The notes beneath the pieces were generated by a model. The model was given only the letters and a program-made list of their open reading frames with translations. It searched no databases and was not told where the DNA came from. Below, one piece after another: positions 6,642 to 10,412 of a DNA stretch of 10,412 nucleotides. Location: positions 4,553 through 14,964 of the forward strand of contig JAQTSH010000019.1 in assembly GCA_028711405.1 (NCBI GenBank), written 5' to 3'. Within the stretch, counting starts at the first letter, position 1; every line of letters starts with the position of its first letter. The position numbers and the translations under genes are program-made. Source of the DNA: Methanoregula sp. GTDB taxonomy: Archaea; Halobacteriota; Methanomicrobia; Methanomicrobiales; Methanospirillaceae.

Positions 6642-6890
6642 CGGACTCCTCCTCCAGAAGCGAGTAATCTTCAATTACTTTACAAAGCGGTTTTACCTGA
6701 TGGGTTTTGCCATTCCTTCCACATCCTGAAAATTCAGGAGTTCCCTGATACCTGCTTTTGAATAGATCCGGTGACTGCCTTTTCCACCCCGACCTGTGAA
6801 ACCGAACTATTCAGCAATCCTGCAGAGATGTTCAAACCTTACATTCTTCGGATTACTTTTTAATTGTTGATACAGCTCTGTTTTTTTCAT
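6634..6890 (-). pseudogene. hicA: HicA toxin pseudogene (amber stop plus 1-base deletion)
   Basis: From ATG 6888-6890 the minus strand reads MKKTELYQQLKSNPKN, VRFEHLCRIAE, then TAG (6807-6809, codon 28). It continues in frame with FGFTGRGGKGSHRIYSKAG and IRELLNFQDVEGMAKP. After CCC at 6702-6704 one base is missing. In the shifted frame it reads HQVKPLCKVIEDYSLLEEES to TAA 6634-6636, just inside hicB. Restored, it would be 85 residues with the HicA features: the N-P-K-N-V-R-F start, the G-K-G-S-H-R catalytic segment (H40) and the A-K-P-x-Q-V-K end. HicA normally cleaves mRNA. Two independent lesions make a sequencing error unlikely as the sole cause. No functional toxin should be made unless recoding occurs. 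Confidence 0.85.
6646..6655 (-). promoter_or_regulatory. Strong Shine-Dalgarno sequence deciding the hicB start
   Basis: The minus strand GGAGGAGGAG ends four bases before GTG 6641. It lies inside the last codons of the hicA remnant (Glu-Glu-Glu region), so hicB translation was built into the hicA reading frame. Confidence 0.6.
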
Positions 6891-6921
6891 GTGCACATCT
6901 CACATATGGATTCCTGCTATA

Positions 6922-6968
6922 GATATCTCATGTCCATGAGCGCTTGTGGCAAACACGCCATAAATACT
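6922..6968 (+). repeat. Degenerate ~50-bp repeat, copy B
   Basis: It shares GATATCTC and the exact 17-mer TGTGGCAAACACGCCAT (6945-6961) with copy C, which lies 52-53 bp downstream in the same orientation. It sits directly upstream of the hicA remnant's start and so overlaps its promoter region. Confidence 0.7.
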
Positions 6969-6973
6969 GCAAT

Positions 6974-7023
6974 GGATATCTCTTATCGATGGGTTCTGTG
7001 GCAAACACGCCATGAACACTTTT
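6974..7023 (+). repeat. Degenerate ~50-bp repeat, copy C
   Basis: This is the tandem partner of copy B (17-mer at 6997-7013) and the inverted partner of copy A at 4869-4919. The TGGC-AAACAC-GCCA core can form a small stem. The sequence is not coding for any recognised protein, although both strands are open here. Confidence 0.72.
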
Positions 7024-7215
7024 TTGTAGGACAACCGGCACGGAGACTTCTCTTTGGGAGGATCGGTTTTAATGAGCTTTTTGTGGTCGTGGATCGCGTT
7101 CAAATGAATGAAACGAACGACACTAAAAACGGTGAAATTCCCCCGATGTTTTGAAAAAAGCAACTCAATATTTTCCCTGTTATTTGAGATCAAAAATACA
7201 GTTCAATGTATCAAT

Positions 7216-7239
7216 AGGTTAACCTGAAAGGTTGAACCT
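7216..7239. repeat. Hairpin with 10-bp stem upstream of surface gene
   Basis: AGGTTAACCT (7216-7225), loop GAA, then AGGTTGAACCT (7229-7239) pairs over 10 bp with one bulged G (7234). Each arm is itself palindromic or nearly so, which would also suit two adjacent dimer-binding sites. An A9 run follows. It could be an operator pair or an RNA hairpin; no gene lies immediately next to it. Confidence 0.6.
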
Positions 7240-7361
7240 AAAAAAAAATCAAAAAGAAACTCTTTTCATAGATGAGCAGCTACACTTTCCCGATAATTAT
7301 GGCAAATCAAAATTTTTTTTCCACCCCCCACTCTGTTCTTAAACACCGTTTCCCGTCGAAC

Positions 7362-7380
7362 CCGGTCCTGACCGGTTTTT
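7362..7380 (+). terminator. Hairpin plus T5, terminator- or attenuator-like
   Basis: CCGGT (7362-7366), loop CCTG, ACCGG (7371-7375), then TTTTT (7376-7380). The short GC-only stem with a U-run resembles an intrinsic terminator. It lies about 120 bp before the surface gene's ATG, so it could end read-through from upstream or sit in the leader. The stem is only 5 bp. Confidence 0.3.
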
Positions 7381-7498
7381 GTGCAGGTTCCGGTGCGGCG
7401 GGGTATGTACCACTGGCAACCGCCCATTATACCATCCGGATGTGTCGGGCTTTACCGGCACTCCGCTCTCCCCGCACGGTGGCGGAGCAGGTGGTCTC

Positions 7499-10412
7499 AT
7501 GAGCCACGGGAATCTCCGGATACCGGTCCGGTTCGGGCTGATTCTTCTCCTGGTCCTTGCCGTGATGGTGATTCCGGCGATGGCAGGTACTGACAACTCT
7601 TCGGTTCCGTATGGCACAGTCACGGATACGAACTTCATGGTGAATGCGGAGGCAGAAGTGCCGGTCGCAGCATTCAGCGCGGACAAGACAACCGGTTCCG
7701 CACCGCTCGCGGTCACGTTCACGGATACTTCAACAAATACCCCGACATCCTGGCTCTGGGACTTTGGTGACGGCATCACATCCGCTGACCAGAACGCAAC
7801 CCATACCTATACGGGTGCAGGTTCCTTCAGTGTGAACCACTTGGTCACAAACGCTGCGGGCACATCATGGAGCAACAAGACGGATTATGTCGTAGTGACA
7901 CCGCATAAAACGCAATGGACTGTCGGTGCAAACGGGGCCGACTTTACCTCGCTGACCGATGCTATCGACAGCGCGTCGGTGATAAGTGGCGATACGATCT
8001 TTGTCTACAATGGTACCTACGCATTCACCGGTTTAACCAAATCCATCACGATTACCGGAGAATCTGCAAACCTGGTTACTATCAATCTTGGTGGTAGTGG
8101 GATGCCGATTCAATCATCAGCGGCAGGGTCAATATTTGAAAAGCTTACATTCACCAATGGACAACTTGCATTCATTAAAGGAATAACAACGATTACCATC
8201 AGGAATTGCATCTTCGAAGGTTTGACGAATCCGACCACCGTTAGCATGGGTGCAATCACATTGAATGGAGATAATCACCTCCTCATTGACAATACCTTCC
8301 GGAACAACAATGCTAACTATGTAATAGTGGTTGCTGGAAGTTCGCGTCTCGAAAATAATTCGTTTATCAATAATGCCGGACCCGGGTCATTAAAAGGAGT
8401 TATTTTTTTAAGTGCAGTATTAACGAAGAACACCATCATCGTGAATAATTCGTTTACCAATAACAATATGCCATGTTTCATCCTTAGTCGCAACATAGGG
8501 ACAAATAATAGAATTTATCTGAATAACATCGTGGGCACCACTGGTGGCAGTATCATCAGCATTCCCAGCGGAACTCCGGCAGCAATTGGCTGGACAACCC
8601 CGGCACCCGTCAGTTATACCTACAAGGGTCATCAGTACTCGGGTTACCTCGGCAATTACTGGGATACCTATACGGGTACCGATGCGGATAATAACGGAAT
8701 CGGGGATACCACCTTTGCATTAATTTCAATCCAGGCTGACACGGCTCCCCTGATGAACTGGACGCAGGATTACTTCAGCAGCAGCCCCGCAGCACCAACC
8801 GCAGGTTTCAGTGCGAACGCAACTGTTGGCAAGACCCCGATGACCGTCCGGTTCACGGACGAGTCGATCGGAACCGTGACCTCGCGGGCATGGGACTTTG
8901 GTGACGGTGCAATATCGACCGAGCAGAACCCCGTCCACACGTACACCACGGCAGGCAATTATACTGTTGCCCTGAACGTAACAAACAATGTTGGCAGCAA
9001 CACGTTAACCCGGCCGGAATACATCTCAATAACCACGCGTTTGATACCGATTGTCTCATTTACAGCAAATGCATCGGCAGGGTCAGATCCCCTTGTAGTC
9101 CAGTTTACCGATACGTCCCTGTATGTCCCGACAAATTGGGCGTGGGACTTCGGTGACGGCACGACCTCGACAGAACAGAACCCGGTTCACACATATTCCA
9201 TCGGAACGTATTCGATCAATCTGACAGCCACCAATGGAGATGGGAGCAATTCGACAACTAAAACTGATTACATCACCGTCACAAAAAATGGGCCTCTCTC
9301 CAACTACCGGTTCATCAACCTCTACGTCGCCAATGACGAAGGCGTGAAATACGATGTGCCGAACGGTGCAGCCGGGAGCGGTGGCACCTACACCTATGTC
9401 CCCAACACCTACTGGGTGATGTTCCGGCAGGCTGGCGGTGGCTTGAACCCGATGCACATCTCCGGAAAGAGCAATACCTGGACCGCTGCCGACCTCACGA
9501 CAACGACCAACCAGTCCGGTTCGTTCTTTATCACCTTCAGCGGCGGACAGCCTTCGATGCCCAACGCCATCCTGCTGCTTGCGGTTAATGGCACCGTGCC
9601 GGACGACTTCAGGGTCCATATCCGGTCAAGCGGGCAGGACTTCAATGTCGGCACACCGAGCATCGGCAACCAAGTACTACCGGCTGCGTCCACGTTCCTG
9701 GACGGAGCAGTGAACCAGACGTTCACCAGGAGCGACTTCCTCTACGGTCCGCAGAGCTGGAGACCCTCAAGCAGCGCCGGCTACCCGATCTATAACGGGG
9801 AAGACCAGGCTGATTCGGCGAACCAGTTCCAGCTGATGTTCATTGACCTCAAGGTCGGGGCGCTCCAGAACGCGAGCCTGCCGAACAATGGCATGATCAA
9901 GGTCGAGTACGAGTTCACCAACCTCTCAAGCGTGGCAGTCTTCAACACCTATGGCTGGTACATGCAGTGCAATCACGGTACTGGCATCATCATGACCAAC
10001 CAGGTGGATCTGAGCGGCTACATGGTCACTCCGCCAGTGAAGACAATTACACCGATTGCATCCTTCACGTCCAATGTCCAGACGGGTACAGCACCGCTGA
10101 CCGTCACGTTCACGGATACTTCAACAAATACCCCGACATCCTGGCTCTGGGACTTCGGTGACGGCAGCAGTACGAATGCAACGGTCCAGAACCCGATCCA
10201 CACCTACGCCAGCGCCGGGACATACACGGTCAATCTGACGGCTACGAACTCTGCCGGTAGCAACACAAACTCGCAGTCCGGGTATATTATGGTGAATGCA
10301 GTGACCATTATACCGGTCTCATCCTTCTCATCGGATGTGACGAGCGGTACTGCGCCTCTGACCGTCACATTCACGGACACGTCAGCGAACACCCCGACCA
10401 GCTGGCTCTGGG
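7499..10412 (+). CDS. Giant secreted protein: signal peptide, PKD repeats, NosD-like beta-helix (3' end outside window)
   Basis: The frame is open from ATG 7499 to the window end (971 codons, no stop). Residues 1-29 form a signal peptide: basic start, hydrophobic FGLILLLVLAVMVI, A-M-A cleavage box. Then come PKD1 (57-134), a right-handed beta-helix of NosD/pectate-lyase-like type (about 138-416; opening WTVGANGADFTSLTDAI, with repeated N-N-S-F-x-N-N turns), PKD2 (435-512), PKD3 (519-595), an unassigned beta-rich domain (about 597-847), PKD4 (854-933) and PKD5 (from 940, cut off). PKD1-4 carry W-D-F-G-D-G. AGGTGG ends four bases before the ATG; the frame is open upstream to TAA 7340-7342, but the signal peptide supports ATG 7499. 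Codons in the beta-helix are AT-richer than in the PKDs. Role inferred: extracellular adhesion, carbohydrate-binding or envelope protein; beta-helix enzymatic activity is not evident. Confidence 0.93.
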   Translation, partial: MSHGNLRIPVRFGLILLLVLAVMVIPAMAGTDNSSVPYGTVTDTNFMVNAEAEVPVAAFSADKTTGSAPLAVTFTDTSTNTPTSWLWDFGDGITSADQNATHTYTGAGSFSVNHLVTNAAGTSWSNKTDYVVVTPHKTQWTVGANGADFTSLTDAIDSASVISGDTIFVYNGTYAFTGLTKSITITGESANLVTINLGGSGMPIQSSAAGSIFEKLTFTNGQLAFIKGITTITIRNCIFEGLTNPTTVSMGAITLNGDNHLLIDNTFRNNNANYVIVVAGSSRLENNSFINNAGPGSLKGVIFLSAVLTKNTIIVNNSFTNNNMPCFILSRNIGTNNRIYLNNIVGTTGGSIISIPSGTPAAIGWTTPAPVSYTYKGHQYSGYLGNYWDTYTGTDADNNGIGDTTFALISIQADTAPLMNWTQDYFSSSPAAPTAGFSANATVGKTPMTVRFTDESIGTVTSRAWDFGDGAISTEQNPVHTYTTAGNYTVALNVTNNVGSNTLTRPEYISITTRLIPIVSFTANASAGSDPLVVQFTDTSLYVPTNWAWDFGDGTTSTEQNPVHTYSIGTYSINLTATNGDGSNSTTKTDYITVTKNGPLSNYRFINLYVANDEGVKYDVPNGAAGSGGTYTYVPNTYWVMFRQAGGGLNPMHISGKSNTWTAADLTTTTNQSGSFFITFSGGQPSMPNAILLLAVNGTVPDDFRVHIRSSGQDFNVGTPSIGNQVLPAASTFLDGAVNQTFTRSDFLYGPQSWRPSSSAGYPIYNGEDQADSANQFQLMFIDLKVGALQNASLPNNGMIKVEYEFTNLSSVAVFNTYGWYMQCNHGTGIIMTNQVDLSGYMVTPPVKTITPIASFTSNVQTGTAPLTVTFTDTSTNTPTSWLWDFGDGSSTNATVQNPIHTYASAGTYTVNLTATNSAGSNTNSQSGYIMVNAVTIIPVSSFSSDVTSGTAPLTVTFTDTSANTPTSWLW
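7712..7764 (+). repeat. PKD1 segment with 53 bp identical to PKD4
   Basis: This stretch in PKD1 is identical at every base, silent positions included, to 10103-10155 in PKD4, 2391 bp downstream (in frame). It covers the codons from V-T-F-T-D-T-S through W-L-W-D to the first two bases of the F codon in W-D-F-G-D-G. Confidence 0.9.
10103..10155 (+). repeat. PKD4 segment with 53 bp identical to PKD1
   Basis: Partner of 7712-7764. The truncated PKD5 (from about 10358) is similar but with several silent changes, so the identity of PKD1 and PKD4 is not simply strong protein conservation. Confidence 0.9.

Larger units (their letters stand above)
6891..7498. other. Intergenic stretch upstream of the second surface gene
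   Basis: About 600 bp. It holds repeat copies B and C, an AT-rich zone (about 7100-7320) with a strong hairpin (7216-7239), an A9 run (7240-7248) and a T8 run (7313-7320), then a GC-rich zone with a hairpin plus T5 (7362-7380). ORFs of 96-97 codons on both strands across 6864-7193 lie on the repeats and are not convincing. A palindrome ATGTGCACAT (6889-6898) abuts the hicA start. Confidence 0.5.

Noticed and set aside
6922..7023. Tandem 52-bp repeat as a mini-CRISPR
   Set aside because: There are only two imperfect copies, the similarity extends over most of the unit, and there are no cas genes nearby.
6864..7193. ORFs of 96 (plus) and 97 (minus) codons over the tandem repeats
   Set aside because: Both strands are open with no good start signals; the openness follows from the repeat sequence.
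9083..9619. Minus-strand ORF of 178 codons, and several shorter ones with P-S-P-K-S-x-x-x-D-V
   Set aside because: They are antisense to the PKD domains of the large plus-strand gene; the shared motif is the complement of W-D-F-G-D-G.

Overview
The window looks like archaeal chromosome, most likely a methanogen of the Methanomicrobiales (Methanoregula-like). This is inferred from the combination of very large secreted proteins built from NHL, PKD, parallel beta-helix, cohesin and dockerin modules, GC near 50-55% in the coding parts, leaderless-looking promoters with TATA-like boxes, and archaeal-style toxin-antitoxin genes. No rRNA, tRNA, transposase or CRISPR array was found.

Layout. (1) 1-3929, + strand: the 3' part of a giant surface/secreted protein gene. 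It has at least 12 NHL repeats (141 bp each at DNA level), one PKD domain, about 475 residues of unassigned beta-rich sequence, a cohesin-like domain and a C-terminal type I dockerin. (2) 3930-7498: a gene-poor accessory gap. It holds three different type II toxin-antitoxin modules: an archaeal VapB/DUF217-like antitoxin with a RelE/ParE-family toxin (+ strand, 4261-4730), VapBC (- strand, 5134-5764) and HicAB (- strand, 6387-6890). In the last, hicA is a pseudogene with one internal stop and one frameshift, while hicB is intact. The gap also holds three copies of a degenerate repeat of about 50 bp (one inverted, two in tandem), several hairpins and a few unassigned reading-frame fragments. 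(3) 7499-10412, + strand: the 5' part of a second giant secreted protein gene, which runs off the end of the window. It has a signal peptide, PKD, a NosD-like right-handed beta-helix, two PKDs, an unassigned domain of about 250 residues and at least two more PKDs.

How it fits together. The two large genes lie in the same orientation and encode extracellular adhesion or scaffold-type proteins that probably decorate the cell envelope. The cohesin and dockerin at the end of the first suggest calcium-dependent assembly with itself or with other surface proteins. The toxin-antitoxin gap between them looks like a collecting site for small stability modules, at least one of which is decaying. The repeated modules in both big genes show near-identical DNA, which suggests ongoing recombination within and between repeats.
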